64,000 nt of DNA from Amblyomma americanum (GCF_052857255.1 NC_135505.1:46082520-46146519); one strand, 5' to 3'. Counted from the first letter of the stretch, positions 1-13,490 are shown. Program-made: numbers and translations. Notes: generated by a model from the letters alone, not told the origin.

Positions 1-185
1 CGGACGAAACGCAAGCTCTTGTCATGGTAAGCATAATGGCTGTTCCGCCGAGTTTAATGGAATATGCCTATAGTACATAGCCGCGTGGAATTCAGGCCAA
101 TTCTCGCATTCGCACTTAAAAACCTTAGACCCAGATCTGAAGCTTCGGCTTCCATCCGGCCTACCACGACGTGAAGCAACTTTGT

Positions 186-660
186 TGTGTCGCCTGTGGC
201 TTGGTGTAGCTTTCACGAAGCACTACTCGTTCGTAATAGATATGGCTGACAGCCCTGCATGTACCATCTGCGGGTGTGATGAGGCTATAGGCCACATTCT
301 TTGTGAATGCCCTGCCTACAGCGGCGAAAGACCGTCACTCTGCCGTGCACTGGAGCATCTCGACCTGCGCCCACTGACGGAAACGAAGATTCTCGGCCAC
401 TGGCCGCGGTGGCCGTCGGCGGTGAAGGCGTTCAAGGCACGTCTCCGCTTTTTCAAGACTTGTGGCCTGCACGATAGGCTGTGATTTTACTGAACGCTGT
501 GACTTTGCATAGTGACTTTAATTTCCTGCAACTGTATTTTCTCCTTCATCTTTTTCTCCCCTCACCCCTTCCTCCCGTTCAGGGTAGCAAACCGGCTACT
601 CGTCTGGTTATCCTCCCTGCCTTTCCTGCTCCTCCTCCTCCTATAGTACTTTGTTATTGA
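186..660 (+). mobile_element. LINE 3' end (ORF2 C-terminus plus 3'UTR)
   Basis: Reading frame 182-484 encodes the C-terminal tail of a non-LTR retrotransposon ORF2. It contains a Cys/His motif (CTICGC, then HILCEC), typical of the segment that follows RNase H in I-group LINEs. The stop at 482-484 is followed by a pyrimidine-rich 3'UTR with the phrase gggtagcaaaccgg. The same protein tail and the same 3'UTR phrase occur in the LINE at 48.7-50.9 kb, so both belong to one family. Everything upstream (EN, RT, RNase H) is missing, as expected of a 5'-truncated insertion. No function remains. Confidence 0.75.
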
Positions 661-1258
661 CTTCCCCAACAAAAAACAGGTTCGGTTTTAACTATTTCAT
701 AGCGACGGCGCCGCCACCCTCTGCCTGTGCTGCCACTCTATGGCTGCGCTGCACCCCAGTGGATGCGCCGTCACGCTGCCACGTGGTGTGTCACGTGGTG
801 CGGAGCAGCTGCCGGCGGCGCGACACCGTAGCTGATTACGTGTTCGTCACCTGGTTGGTCACGTGACGAGCCACGTGGTGCGGAACATCTGCTGCTGGCG
901 GCGGTGCTGCCACAGCTGCCACACCGAGCTGCCACAGCTGTGCGCATGCGCCGTGTCAAGTGGGACGAAGATGAAGAAGGAACGCCCAACGAAACAAAGC
1001 GGCGAAAGACTGACTTTGCAATTCAACTGAGCAAGTTCCACTCGGCCAGCTGTAGCTATCGCGTCACCCCAGGTTTAACGAGATTTAAACCACCGCCATT
1101 TTTTTTTTTTTTTTGGCAAATGGAATATGCTCAGTGCAACATGATTGGACATAACACATCCAAGAAAGCTGGCCCATCAGCGACCGAAAAGGCTTCCCTA
1201 CGGACCCGAACAGAAAAAACTGAGTTCTAAAAAAATGAACTTGTATGTTAGAGCTATG
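661..1258. other. GC-rich block with four CACGTG E-boxes
   Basis: No recognisable gene. CACGTG occurs at 780-785, 792-797, 860-865 and 872-877. The phrase cacgtggtgcgga occurs twice, so part of the block is an internal duplication. An open frame (from about 904 or 946 to 1230) begins with an acidic-basic stretch including KRRK, but I do not recognise it. A 16-T run lies at 1099-1114. The block may be part of an unclassified repeat. Confidence 0.35.
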
Positions 1259-1522
1259 GAGTTCCCGGGTTCGAACCCGACGGCGGCGGCTGCGTTATTA
1301 TAGAGGCAAAACGCTAAGGCGCCCTTGTGCTGTCAGTGCACGTTAAAGATCCCCATGTGGCCGAAATTATTCCGGAGCCCTCCACTACGGTACCTATTCC
1401 TTCCTCTCTCCTCTCACTCTCTCCTTTGTCCCTATCCTTGCGGGGCGGTTCAGGTGTCCAACTATATACGAGACAGATAATGCGCCATATCCTTTCCACC
1501 AAAACCAATATTATTATTATTA
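1259..1522 (+). mobile_element. tRNA-derived SINE, 5'-truncated
   Basis: The copy starts at the B-box-like phrase gttcccgggttcgaaccc and lacks the A-box half. It continues through the body shared with the copies at 28.7 kb and 37.5 kb (cgctaaggcgcc, gtgcacgttaaagatcccc, attattccggagccctcc) and ends in an (att)n tail. This is the commonest short repeat in the window. Confidence 0.85.
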
Positions 1523-2999
1523 CGTCAGAGCTACGTCTGGGTTTTACTCGTCAAGGCTGTATTATTTCTAGAAAAACACTAGCCGATTGATGACATATTT
1601 CGGAAAATGGCCACTGTACGTAGGATCGAGAAGCCGGCGGCGCAAAAGTAGGCACTTTCTCTTCGGGTCCGTTTTGAGAACGACGTGTTAGAATCCAGTT
1701 CCATAAAGTTGGTACAGCATTGGTGCAATGGTGGCGGCGTCTCCTCAGACAAATGCGAAAAATGAGAAGAAAGACACCGTTGAAAGAGAAAAAGAGATTA
1801 CTAATGCTTATGTCATAATGATTATGACCAACTGATTGACAGCGCCCACTGTGTGATTGAACTGCACTTCCCTCACGTCGCGGTTGAAGTGTCTCTCGTG
1901 TATTCAGATCATCACTGCTAATTTCAGAAGTGCATGTTGTTGGGCAAGTCGGTCGTACATCGTTGAGTAAAGGTACTGCGCAAAATAATACAAACATGAA
2001 CGAGAAGGGCACAAGGACGAGCGCAGCTAATCACTGCTAATTTCCATTTCGTTTTTCGCTCTCACCCCAAGGCTTTACACACCGAAGGCGACTATTTGAT
2101 TACTATAGCTGAGGTTTTCAAATACAATGTAGGGGTCTCGTAGTCGTCTCCGCACGTTCCCTTCGTTTGTAGGCAGAGCAGGATGTGAAAATGAATATGT
2201 GTACGAGAGTTGCTTTTGTTTGAAAAACCTTTGCTGTTAAGCCCACTTACAAAATTCCGCAAGGCATCGATCGCGAACAAAGATGGTTCTTAGCTTTTCC
2301 AACGTTATGGTTGAGAGAGGGAAGGCAGATTGTTTCTTGACACTGAAAAAGAGAACAACGGAGGGAAAGCCTTAAGAGCGCTAGCCAACGTTTTGACAAG
2401 AGTTCTTGTCATCGCTTGGGCAGAGCGTTCATCATTGGAGGAGTTCAAAAACGGCCTTCACTCCGAAGAGGAAAGCGCGGTGAGGGGTAGGAGGGCGTTA
2501 AGTTGAAATATTATTAGGATGGTGAGCGTGGATGTTTTCCTAGCACGATGGCTGCTAAAGAGGGTTAACCGGTTCATGTGCAATAAAATAAATATGGTAG
2601 CGTAGCTCTGCAGATTGGAATCTGGCGGTTTGGAGCGTGGAGGGAGAGCGAACGTGGGCTTTAAATGCTGTGTGTCCTCCTGGGACAGGCGCCTCCCCTC
2701 GTATTGCTATTTCACTTGACCTGAAAAACTAGGGTAAAGAACTAAAGCAGCATGAAAGAACAAAGTACCGGCAAAAAAACACTTTAAACAAAAAAGGGAA
2801 TGACGGGTTGGAAGAACGCCAAAAGAAGGGGGGAAATGAATGTAGAAGTCAAGTGTTCCGGAGTAAGAATAGCACGAGATTCAGGGTACAGGAAAATTAT
2901 AGACCGATAAATTAAACAAAATGGAAAAAAATAAAGGAAATGAGGGCGAAAAAAAGCGATTCAGGCGGAACGACGCGGCGTGGTGGAGGGGCAGTGTGA
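1523..2999. other. Anonymous intergenic DNA
   Basis: No supported gene, RNA or repeat. Open frames are short and without family features, including the 153-codon minus-strand frame at 1551-2012. Confidence 0.4.
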
Positions 3000-3002
3000 A
3001 GA

Positions 3003-3120
3003 GTTTTTCATCGTCATCAGCAGCAGCCTCACTAGGCCCACTGCTAGGTAAAGGCCTCTAGGAATCCGCTGCGGCTTCGCTTGATGGACCGACTGAGTAC
3101 CTAAGGAATGTCGCTATCAG
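3003..3120 (-). mobile_element. RTE-like LINE 3' end fragment
   Basis: The plus strand reads catcgtcatcagcagcagcc, then cactgctaggtaaaggcctct. On the minus strand this is the usual end of RTE-type ORF2 genes, a conserved block around gcctttncc..cagtggg followed by a GATGATG-like tail. Only the tail is present. The identification is from recall of the RTE 3' terminus. Confidence 0.5.
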
Positions 3121-4361
3121 GTTCTCAGGCTCACGCTGACCATAAAATTGATGCAGTCCTGGTGAGCGACGATTACTGCCTTGCAACGTAATCTAGCAGA
3201 CTATGTGGTACGGAGCAGAAAGGCTGGAGCTTTGAGTAATTACAAGCGGGCTTATAATTGCGAAATCGACAGAGATCCCGGCTCGAGAGAGTGCATCTAG
3301 TCAAGATCCACGTCAAGCGCATCTCAGCCGCCAGCTGTGTGAGGTAAAATTAGCGTGAAAAGATATACAAGAAGCCTTGATTTACTCACCAGAGAAAGGC
3401 ACATGAGTCGTTTGCTTATAAGTGTAGGACCGCTCAGCAAATAAATATCCCATATTTTTTTAAATATTCGTCAAAGCGTCCAAGCTCTGCTTTCTTCCAC
3501 CGCAGAGCGAGGTTCGGGATCGTCGCCAGCGTCGCCTGTTCGCGGTGTCTGCTAGCGGGCGTTGCACAGCCGGATCGCACCACGCTCCACTGTTCGAGGT
3601 GGTGCGCATTAGGGCCGTAATCGTCAGTCATGAGTATTTAGTGAAATGATTGCGAATATTCAGAGGAAAACCGTGGCTATTAGCAAAGTTCTGAATATGT
3701 AGAGAAAAATTCTGAAGGGGTGTATAGAATTTGGTTAACAATAAAAGTAAAGAAATTGTGAGAATTTCAAACAATTTCAGGCGCTGTTAACGAAGAAACC
3801 TGCCGTAAATGACGGAAGACAACACTCATAGAACCAAGCATCATAGGGGATGCCTCTCTTTATTAATTTTGTAGTTTTATCAATGGGAGAATAATAAAAG
3901 TGGAAAACCACATGCCGCCGGTGATCTTACCAGCTATGCATGGGGTTGTTTTTCTTCTGTTTTATTAACATCCCCTATGCTCTTTTGGTTCGGTGATTCT
4001 TGGCTTTCGTCATTAATATCATCACGAGCACCTCTTTCCATTCCATTGTCTAAGGAAATCTGCCATTTTGCAAAGTTTAAGTGGCGGATATACTCGTAAG
4101 TCTGATAAAGCGCATATCTCGTAGTGTTCTCAGCAATTGAGGGAGAACATGGAATTGAATGAGTCAGCCTTACACTTGCGACGGTGTTTTCCGGGGCTAT
4201 CCGGCAGCGAGCCCTTAATAAAACATGTGATGACTTTTTAGAAACTGTAGTGATTTTGACATTAGGATCTTGTGTCTTTCTCATGACTTTCTTATTACTT
4301 TTCGTGATGCATTCCTGACACATTTCTAAAACAGATTGGCGACCATGGTTCTAGTGTGTTC
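3121..4361. other. Anonymous intergenic DNA
   Basis: AT-rich sequence with no supported gene. The 129-codon minus frame at 3934-4323 shows no domain, signal peptide or splice context I recognise. Confidence 0.35.
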
Positions 4362-4385
4362 CTAATAAACGTTTTTCTGACGATT

Positions 4386-4600
4386 GGTTCTTGACTCTCT
4401 CATGACTGACTGCCCGCTGCAAAACACGATGCAAATATTAAGATAAGTACTGCGAAACAGGAGGCCAATTAAGAAAAGCAAAATAACAACAAAAAGAAGG
4501 AAAATGAAAGAAAAAACTGCTGAAAAAATTGGGAATTCGAACCGCCGACCTTCAAATCCCCATCCTACCACGCTAGCCACTACACCGCGCAATCGATTTT
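4386..4600 (-). mobile_element. tRNA-like SINE, second family
   Basis: On the minus strand a tRNA-like head occupies about 4530-4595, with an A-box-like tgtagtggctagcgtgg and a B-box-like ggttcgaattccc. It is followed by a pyrimidine-rich body. No plausible acceptor-stem pairing was seen, so I call it a SINE head rather than a tRNA gene. It lies immediately 3' of the L1/Tx1-like LINE in the same orientation. Confidence 0.5.
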
Positions 4601-4605
4601 TTGTT

Positions 4606-6490
4606 TATTGCAAGGAAGTACAGCCACCCTGACAGTTTTCAAGCTAGACAAAATCAGGTCGCATCCTTCAATTCGTCATAACACAATCACAACAGCATTC
4701 TGCTCTCATTTTGCCCCCGCATTAAAATTGCGGCAAACACACACACGCATCGAGGGTAGGCAGCTGGGCAGGAGGTCAAATTGCACAGCATGTAATCCCC
4801 ACATCGTAATGCACTCCGCTCTGTACATAGAATTCAACGGCCTTGGCGGCTCTGCGTGGCGATCTGACATGCGGCTCTTCCACAGGCTGAACAGTACCAC
4901 GAGCACTAAACGATAACATGGAACCTTAATATTTTTTGTTGAAGGCAAAAATCTTTTAGTATAGGGCGTAATCTCTGCGTCCTTTTTGAGAGATCATTGC
5001 GAATGTCCAAAAAAGAAAACACTGCAACACGAAAAAATACAAAGCACTGATCAATATTTTCTGGCTGCTGACACAAGCGACAGTTCACAGACCATGGCAC
5101 AAATGTCTCTTTTTCACGAAGCCACCTTTTGACAGGCAAGGTTGACGTGTGAGTCTTAAAAAAGAGCGTATTTGCGGTCGGTTGCACCCAATTTAATGCA
5201 TTGTTGTCTAGAGAGGAGAGGTAAGGCTGTCAGTACATTGGTACAGTAAACAATGTCTCAATCCCAATTTTTGTCTTCTGTCTTCTGGATCCTCTGTAAA
5301 GTAATTCTAAGCAAAACCATACATGGGAAATCGATTGTGTTTGAGACTTCTTTAACAAAACCCGACAAAGGTCCCTAACTTCTATGGCCTGTGGTGGCGA
5401 ACAGAATAGCAAATGAGAATCTAATCGTGTGTTATACAAAGCTAGGAGGAAGGGACGCGTACCAGTTTCAAAAAAATGGAAACTTTAAAACAAGCTGATG
5501 AACAAACAAGTGCTAAAGGCCAGCTCCACTAGCCTCCAGAGGGAGGAACAAAGTGTCTCGACGCATAGGCTTCCGTTGACAGCTCCACACAAAAGTCGCA
5601 AAAATTATATGCATTGCCTGTGCTTTTTTAGTCGCCCAATGCAACACCTGTATGACAGGGATAAGCTTGCAAACCAAAAAGGTATTGCATGCAAACTTGT
5701 GCTCGTGCAAATAGAGACAGCTTCCTGCCCATCCAAGCCTGAGTTTGTCGTCTAACTATCGGGATATGAGAATCCCAGTGAGGACCACTCTTGCGACACT
5801 GATGCAAAAAAAAAAAACCCAAATAATGTCCGTCTTCGGAGTCCCATCTAATGCCGAATAGAAAGCTGGGTTGTGTACCCCAGTGACCTACCTAGAAAGC
5901 CTTTATTTATCAAGGTTGAGACGCACGCGAACTGCTCAATTACCCGAAAAACCTCGAGCACACTCTGTTTATCAGAACAGAAAGAGGCAACGTGATCAAC
6001 ATAAGCCAGAATCATAATTTCACTTTGCGATAGTGAGAAACCACGGATTCCTATGTTCTTGATGATGCAGCATAGGCGCCGAAGATATAAAGCGAATAAC
6101 AAAGGCTATAGAGGGCAGCCCTGTCCAACAGATGTTTTAAGCGGAATAGGTTTGGTGAACTGTTCATTAACAGTCAGTCTTGCAACGGATGCTTTATAAC
6201 ATTGTTCTATGCCTTTGAGCGAGACATCACCAATGTTTGCACCCTTTATACAGCAAACAAAAAGATCACGACGCCCCTTATCAAAAGCTTTTGCGAGGTC
6301 AATCTGAATAAGAGGCACCTGGCTGATCTCATCGGACACTGTCTATAACACAGAATGTGCGATATGGACATGATTTTGGATACTACGGCCGCAAGCACTC
6401 CCTGAATAGTAAGTGTTTTCATGGCTATCCAACGCTAACGTAGCATGGCCTGCCTGTAGAAAAAATATGCGTGTTGCTTGAAATCAGTGC
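4606..6490 (-). pseudogene. L1/Tx1-like LINE ORF2 relic
   Basis: Successive minus-strand frames form one decayed ORF2. About 6106-6490 holds RT motifs around IDLAKAFDK and VGQGCPL. 5848-6102 holds the palm, with LAYVDHVA where LAYADDVA is expected, so a catalytic Asp is lost. 5513-5822 matches the post-RT block (FVWSCQRKPMRRDTLFLPLE). 4906-5187 carries a Cys motif (PWSVNCRLCQQPENIDQC), and 4706-4948 the terminal LFSLWKSRMSDRHAEPPRP block. Frameshifts separate the blocks. The N-terminus (endonuclease) is absent, so this is a 5'-truncated dead copy. The clade call rests on the RT and post-RT style without RNase H. Confidence 0.75.
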
Positions 6491-9400
6491 ATTTCTTCGC
6501 TGGGCGAAAGGTATGACTTCAGGCGTGGGAGGTGCACAATAAAGATGAAAATCTACGTTATGCGGTGTCTGGAAAAGCCAGAGCGATATCTTTGGTCGTC
6601 TTGGTTACCCTTCTCTTATTACAATATGGATCAAACATGGGGATGAGTAGTTTATTGTCAGCACAAAATTTAGGCGAGAAGCTAAACAAAACTGCATTCG
6701 AGGAATTTCGCAGGAATAGTTCAGTTGCAAACCTCCTTTAGGAAGAACAGTCATGAATCAGCAGAAGCGGGAAGTGTGTGCAAGAAGCAGGAGGGTAAAA
6801 GAGGTGAGATTCGAGATGCAACAATTGCACTTGTCCCTAGTCACAGCTAATGTGACCATCGGACACTGGCCAGTGTGTATATGATGCTTCCCATATTGGA
6901 CGACAACAACGTTGAAGTCATGTTGAACGTTTCCTTCTTGGAGGAGTTTAATTTGTGTAAGGCTTTGAACAGGATGCGTCTGCTTTTTAACGTACGTGAA
7001 GCGGCAGCCGGCGACGTGTGGAAGAAAGATAGAGTATAGTGTGAAAATCTTGCTGAACCTGTTGAAAAATTTTTCATATCTCTTCTTGCAGCGAATACCA
7101 GTGACAAACATTACCCGAACAAGGGGCTCTGCTTGCTGTGACATAAACATAGCTTAGTTCTTAGTTTTGCCTTTTATCAACGAAAGATGACGAGCAGCAT
7201 AAATTTGGCATTACCACTTTCCGCGAAACCTCAGTCTCGGCTCCGTCACGTCTCTTTTCTTGCCTATTTTTTGCCAAGTATGGTCGATTTAATTCTATTA
7301 TCACCCTTGTGGGGCTGTCCTGGCACATGCACAGAACTGTTGTTCTTCCGAAGGCGGGTTTGTAGCCTTTACAATGGCTGCAGTGTTTTATCAATGTTTT
7401 CGCAGTGTTTTCTCAAGTTTACATCCTTAATTTTTTTTTCTTCGTGCAGTCTTATTCAGACGCGTCCCAGTATGTCTAAATTCTCCGGTAGTTGTGGCAG
7501 TAAGACTTCCATACGTCTGCACAAAAAGCTGCAGTTTCTTAACGACAGCGACAGCGTAAATTATTAGAGCGAATGGGGAGAATTTTGAAATAATAGTGCC
7601 AAACATGCGTGACTTGTTTTCTTTCTTTGCGCTGTCATAAACCTGGCACCAGATCAGGCAGATCGAAGAAAAAAGCGCAGCTGTTAGCGCCTATGTTTGC
7701 GTTCTTCTCTGGCCACGTCCGTGTTGCTACACCGCTTTACTCCTCAGTTTACACAACCACCAGCCAACCGTATTATGCCAAATTGAGAGAGAAAAAGAAA
7801 CGAACAGAGAACGCTGGCGCTGAATTTTCACTTATTGTCATTGTTATTACAGACCACCTTCTATACTTGCCGCTTCGAAATTTCACAAGCACGGAATTTT
7901 CTTGGAAGCAAATCCCTGTGTAGCTTTCGAGCGACACGCTCGGTTTGGTACATCAACACCTTCAAGCTTCGTGTACTGCGCTAACAAACAAGGACGAGAA
8001 AAAGAAAGTAGTGAACTGGGCGTGCACAGAATTATACCTTAATATACTAAGACGCATGATGACATTTATACAGTGAACCAGAAAGCAACAACAACATGCT
8101 CAGAGTCCACCAGGAATAAAAGCAACCCTGCCATCACATCCACGCGCCCGAAAATTGTACCTCAAAGTCAGCAACTGTAGGTGCAATTTCTGGAAGGGCG
8201 ATTGTAAGGGCCGAGTTAATTTTGTTTTGGAATGGCCTGTCAGACTGTTGTTACTGCTCTTTGGTTAACAATATACACCATTGTGTTTCACCTAAACCTC
8301 TACAGAATTTATAAATATAGGATTTCTGAGTTATAACAGCACTTTTTTCGCCATAGAATTATCAGTGGTGAAGTACATCAAAATGCAGCTAAGACATGCT
8401 AACTAGCAAGCTGGCAAACTAATATTTATTAGCTAAATTATTAGCTATTACTTTTAGTCTTCTGAATTATTCAGAGGTGCCTAGCCCACCGTAATATCGA
8501 TATCAGTTTTTAGAATTTCGAAAATGCGATTACCCTCACAGCTGTAGCCGAACCAATTTTGGCTATATCGAAGAGTTTCGTGCACTGGAGAGATTGCTTT
8601 GCGTACAAGTTTCTCGAAAGCGCATTTATTTTTGACGTGCCGTAGCCAGAATTTGTTTCGCCACAGCATCGAGGGTAACCGTGTCTTCGAAATTATAAAG
8701 ACCTGATACTGATATTAGTTGCGGCGGGCTACACGCATCTCAATAATTAAGGATTATAAAACTAAGAGCTAAAAAGTTAAGTATTCAATACTAGTTAATC
8801 AGCCTGATAGATAGCACGTATTAGCTGTTATCTGATGTACTACACCGTTGGAAATGCTATCCCATTCAGGCGCCGGTTAAATCTGCCAAAAATAAAATCA
8901 TTTATTTTTGCATAAATCATGATTAGTCGACCAAATAGAAGTGGTGTGCGAAACGTATGCGAAAATATTCAAATTTTACCATTTTTTATTCGCGTTCACA
9001 TGTGTGGGCACAGCGTTTGAAAGCTGGTACATGGACGTAAACACTGTAACATTTGCTTGCCTTTTCTAACTGATCGTCCGACATGAATAAATGTTTAGCT
9101 TCGCGAATATGCGCTTCAGAGAATCATTCTTTATTTCGTGACCTAAGAAACAGATACAAACAGTCGTTCTGTGACGACAGGCAGAAGAAAATTCGCCATT
9201 TCCGGTCCCAAACATGGCGTTTAGATGTGCAGCCTTCACGCCGTCACCGTTGTGCACTTAACGCGTTCAGAAGTTTTTGACACATGGCTGCTTCCATCAT
9301 AGGCAGTGCTTAAAGTCTGGCTCCACCGAAGGGATCTCGAGTGACCTGAGCACAGATGGAGAGAAAGAAAGCAACTTGCGGTCTATTTACACGTGGTTTT

Positions 9401-11620
9401 AAAAAGAGGTGAAATCATTTTTACAGGTCGTTGTTTGCTCAATTTACGTCAGACATGTACCAAACTATCCGCACGCTCCACCGGTGTGCTGAGTATTGTC
9501 TTGTAGCCTTGCAGCTGAGCGGTCCGCTCTGTCGGTGCCTCGTGGTGTGAGGCTATGGGTTCCCCTTTTCCAACCGCCCTTGTGTAGTGCTGCCATTTCG
9601 TATATTCTCTGTCTCGTGGTTTTATACAAAATGTCATGATTCTTGCTAAAACTTACAGGGAAAGATTCGAAAAGGAGAGAAGAAATGTTCAAACCACCAC
9701 TGAGAAGAAGCGTAAAAATAGTTTCTTACTTCGAATTCATGCAGTCTACATTCTAACATAGGGGGCCCTCGGATCCTTTTTCAGTATTGGTAGGGGCCAA
9801 GGCACTGCGGGACCCTCCTGACTTTAAGCACTGATCATAGTACGCTGTGTCTGTCGGCAGGGGCTAAGCGTAGCGGCGGTTCGGTGCGACCACCTGCGCG
9901 CATTCATTGCTCGGTCAGCCGCGCTTCTTTGGAGGTGGTTCGCCATCGGCTATATTCAGGAACAATGCTTCTGCGCAAGAGTCGCCTAACGGTCTCCTTG
10001 TAGAAACATAGTTTTCAACATCTGTAAGCAATAAGGCCATTTTGTATCGCACTTCAGCAACAAAACGGTGCACCAATGGCAAAAACCCTACTTTGATAAT
10101 TTCGGCATTACCCGCCATGTACACATATGTGGACGTGCCACTCTGAACGTCCATCGCAGAACATTTTCTTCGTCCATGAAAATGAAAATTGGCGTGCCGA
10201 TTCTACGTTGACCTATTGGCTCACTCACGACCGTTTGGAAAAATAACACGCAAAACTAAAAGCTATTCTCTGGCTCCGCCAAAAAAAAAAAACAGTTATG
10301 CCAATCTTTTCCTTATTTTTTGCAAGGATATTACTCTGCAGATGCAAGGGGCAGCACCACAAATTTGACAGGGAGGGTCAAAACGGTAAGAGCGAGGAAT
10401 TCAGAGCTGCAAATTCGCCTTGTATCCGAAAATATTAGCAAGAATAGGTCGCATACTTTTATGTGGACACAGCGTCTGAAGAGGCTATGCCCGAAAAACT
10501 CTCTTCTAAACAAAAACAAAACCTAATTTTAAGAATTGTCTTAAGTTCTGGGTGAAACAACCCGTATAAGTAACCTTTTATCGTCATAAATTCGATAATC
10601 AGCGCGCGTACAGTCCATTAACGCCTTCTAGTTCTCCCTGTGGGATAGCGAAGCACCCTCAATTCCAAGATTCTGTTTCGTCTGGTCGTTTCTTTTTCGC
10701 TCTGGCTTGTTGCTCAGAAAAGTTTTGAAGGAATTCCACATAAGGTTTGTAAAGCGTGGTGCACAAGTTGCTGGCATTGTTCCCCTGAGAAAATCTATTA
10801 AGAGCGCAGCTGGCTTACTGTAGAGAAGTGTAATATATGTGAAACATGGGGAAGGGTTTGTTTCTGTCACTAGGATATCTAAAGCAGTGTGATACCGTGC
10901 TGGCGGATGTTTTCGCCCGTTCGTGTTATTCATAACACATCTTGAGAATTCAATGTGGAGAATACTCGGTTATCTGCGTGACATGCGCAAACCACGGAAA
11001 TTGTTTTTGAATATGGGCACAGGGAGCGGTCAGACGCTCACAGTACCGTGTAGTATCGAGAGAGAGGAAATAATGCCCCTACAACCTGCCGCTGACGGCC
11101 GAAGACTTGAGTATTATCGCCCACTTCACCTCTTCCTGAGAGATATGATCCCGGAACATACTATTCGCAAAAGTTGTACTACATGCTTATCAGCGGGTGT
11201 CTATTCGACTTCAGGCGCGCGGTTTACTGAGGGGGGTGTCGAATGCTGGTAGAATTCCAAGCGTTTTCTCACAAGAGGAGGAATGACTCATTGAAGTGGT
11301 AAGAGGGTTCAACCGAAAATATACTGTATCCGGCTCGCGCCCAGTGGTTTCGAGTGATTTGCGGCTCTCTAGAAGGGAAATGCAACTCTAAACAATTTGT
11401 CACTCTGGATAATTTTCTGTGCAGTTTATGAACTATATTTCCAAGAGGCGTTTAATGAGGGAAAGATGGCGACAAATTCAGCGATATTTGACGCAGTTTT
11501 CTGGCGAGAAAGCTTCAAGTCAAATGAATTGTGTCCTAAAAATTGGAGGAGGAAGAGAAACATTGTTTAGAACCAAAGACATAATTCTCGCTTGAGAGGT
11601 CGAGTAGATGGCTTAATTCC
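6491..11620. other. Anonymous intergenic DNA
   Basis: Five kilobases with no supported gene. Several 60-130 codon frames exist (for example 6758-7150 minus, 7187-7567 plus, 9915-10154 minus, 10923-11252 plus). None shows a recognisable domain, and none forms an exon with convincing splice sites and a compatible partner. The 79-codon frame at 9915-10154 ends in PPPKKRG and could be a fragment of an unknown coding sequence. Confidence 0.35.
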
Positions 11621-11626
11621 TTATTT

Positions 11627-13490
11627 TAGGACTGCACTGGCCATGGTTGCTCGACGAACTTGATCGGGGAGTGCTTCTTGTCCCGCCGGGCATCGCTGGA
11701 CAGCTGTATCTGCCACCGCTCAAATGAGTTGCTAAGCGCCTATAAGTGGTTGTGGTTTGCAACGACACCCCTACGAGATGAGGAAGAGTGTTGGATGTTT
11801 GTCAGCGCACCAGGGGCAGACGCCATAACTTTTTACTGGGTACACCTTGCTCACTCTGTACTGGCTTGCGAATGTGTTTGAAAAAGTGTGAGAACTAAGG
11901 CGACTTCAGTGCTTAGCTCTTCCTGAGAGGGAGGGTGAATCCTGCGGTTAAGCCGCTGGATCTCGATGCGTTCGTCGTGATTGAATGGCAGGGCCACGAG
12001 GCTAAATGGTGGGGATTGATCGGACAATTGGTGTTGGACCGGTCGGCTGGTAACCGCTTAAGCTAAACTGTTCGCCGTTTCGTTCCCCTCCAGTCCCACG
12101 TGGCCCTGCGCCCACGTGATTTGATGGTATTCCTCGAGCTTTTGGGCCCAGGAGCTGAGCCGGCAGTTGCGGTGTTAGCCCATTTGTAAACTTCCGGCAA
12201 GCGGGTTCCTACTCGGTGACGGCGTGAACTTCTCTGCCCACCCTGTCGTGCTGCTTGAAAACTAGCGCTTCGGCTATGGTTAGAGCCGCAGCGGGGCTCT
12301 CTGCCTTGACGGAGGCCGCGAGGGTCGAGGACTTGTCGCTTCCGTACACGGCGGCTACTGCAAAGAGGCCCCCTTCGGGATACGCCGCCACGTCCACGTA
12401 CGTTGCGTGCGTGTCGCCTTTGAATTCCCGCCCCAGTCGGTCAACGCGAGCATTGCGCCTACGTTCGCGGAGTTCGTGGTTCATGTGGCAGGGGATGAGG
12501 CTCACTTCCATCCTGCTTCTGACCTCAGGCAGGAGCGACCGCTGCCCGCCAAGAGTGCGGAGCTCCGTTGCCGTTCCCGTCTGGTGGAGAATCGCTCTGC
12601 CTGCCGCCGTGATTTGCAGTCTGGCCCTTTGCGAAGCCAGAATGACGTCCGGCTGTTCGGCGAAGGTGCTGTGGATAGCGAGAGCCATTGATTTCTCGTT
12701 CGACGGGGTGATGCGGAGACCCAGCGCCGTTTTGTATGCACTTTTCATAATGGCCGGACTTCACTTGTTCTTGGCTTCGTCTGTTTAGCAAGTGGTGAGG
12801 ATACAGCATGCCGTACGCCACTCTGCTAATCACAAAAGCCTGGAAGTGGCGGAGCGTATCCTCTTTTCGCGTGTCCTTGCGGCTCCTTTTTATTCTTTTC
12901 ATCATCTTTGAGATATGGTCCTTGGCGGACCTTAAGGTCTGGATCGTGTGGGATGCTTTCAGGTTGCTCTGTGCACAGAAACCCAGAATCCTGGTCCTGT
13001 TGCTCTCTGGAATTTTCTAGCCCTCTAGATAGATTTTTAAGGAGCCGGCGGCCTTGTAGATTCCGCCTCTGTGCAACCGGATCAGCCCGGACTTGACGGC
13101 TGCGCCAAGGATCTCGCTTGCTGCCATGAATATCTCCGCGGAAATCACTACCTATTTATTGGTCGCCTCTTTTTGTGCGAGGGAGCACTTGGGGGCCCGG
13201 AACGTGATGCCGTGGGTGTTCAGGGCAAAACCCAAGCCCGGTATCTTCCACAGCTGCTTGGTCAACGGCAGCATGGCGATGTCAAATAGGATCGGTGAGA
13301 CCATCGGCACTTGCGGAGTTCCTTTGTTCGGCGCCTCGGTCTTGTCCGATCGAGTCAAGCCCATTCCAAGGGTCGCCGTCTGGCACGTCAGGGACGATTT
13401 GATGCATTAAAAGATGCATTCTTCACAGCTCATGTCATTCAGCCCATTGAGGATGCCCTTGTGAGAGATGTTGTCCAAGGCCCTCTTTTG
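11627..13490 (-). pseudogene. R1/I-like LINE ORF2 relic (RT, RNase H, Cys motif)
   Basis: Minus-strand blocks in order: RT fingers near 13400-13490 (ALDNISHKGILNGLND), RT palm 13152-13364 (NKGTPQVPMVSPILFDIAM; the catalytic YADD position reads NTHG, so it is dead), thumb and connection at 12525-12905. RNase H follows in 12209-12748 (THATYVDVAAYPEGG) and continues around 12045-12110 (ITWAQGHVGLEGNETANSLA). A Cys motif near 11790-11850 reads CPWC. The ORF ends with RATMASAVLK at about 11627. Many frameshifts and stops are present. The endonuclease end is missing. Its upstream edge meets the RTE-like relic with essentially no gap. Confidence 0.75.

Noticed and set aside
1551..2012. 153-codon minus-strand gene
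   Set aside because: No domain, mixed composition, and part of it overlaps the end of the SINE region. It looks like a chance frame.
7187..7567. 126-codon plus-strand gene
   Set aside because: Low-complexity hydrophobic and Ser-rich translation, overlapping frames on the other strand, no splice signals or family features.
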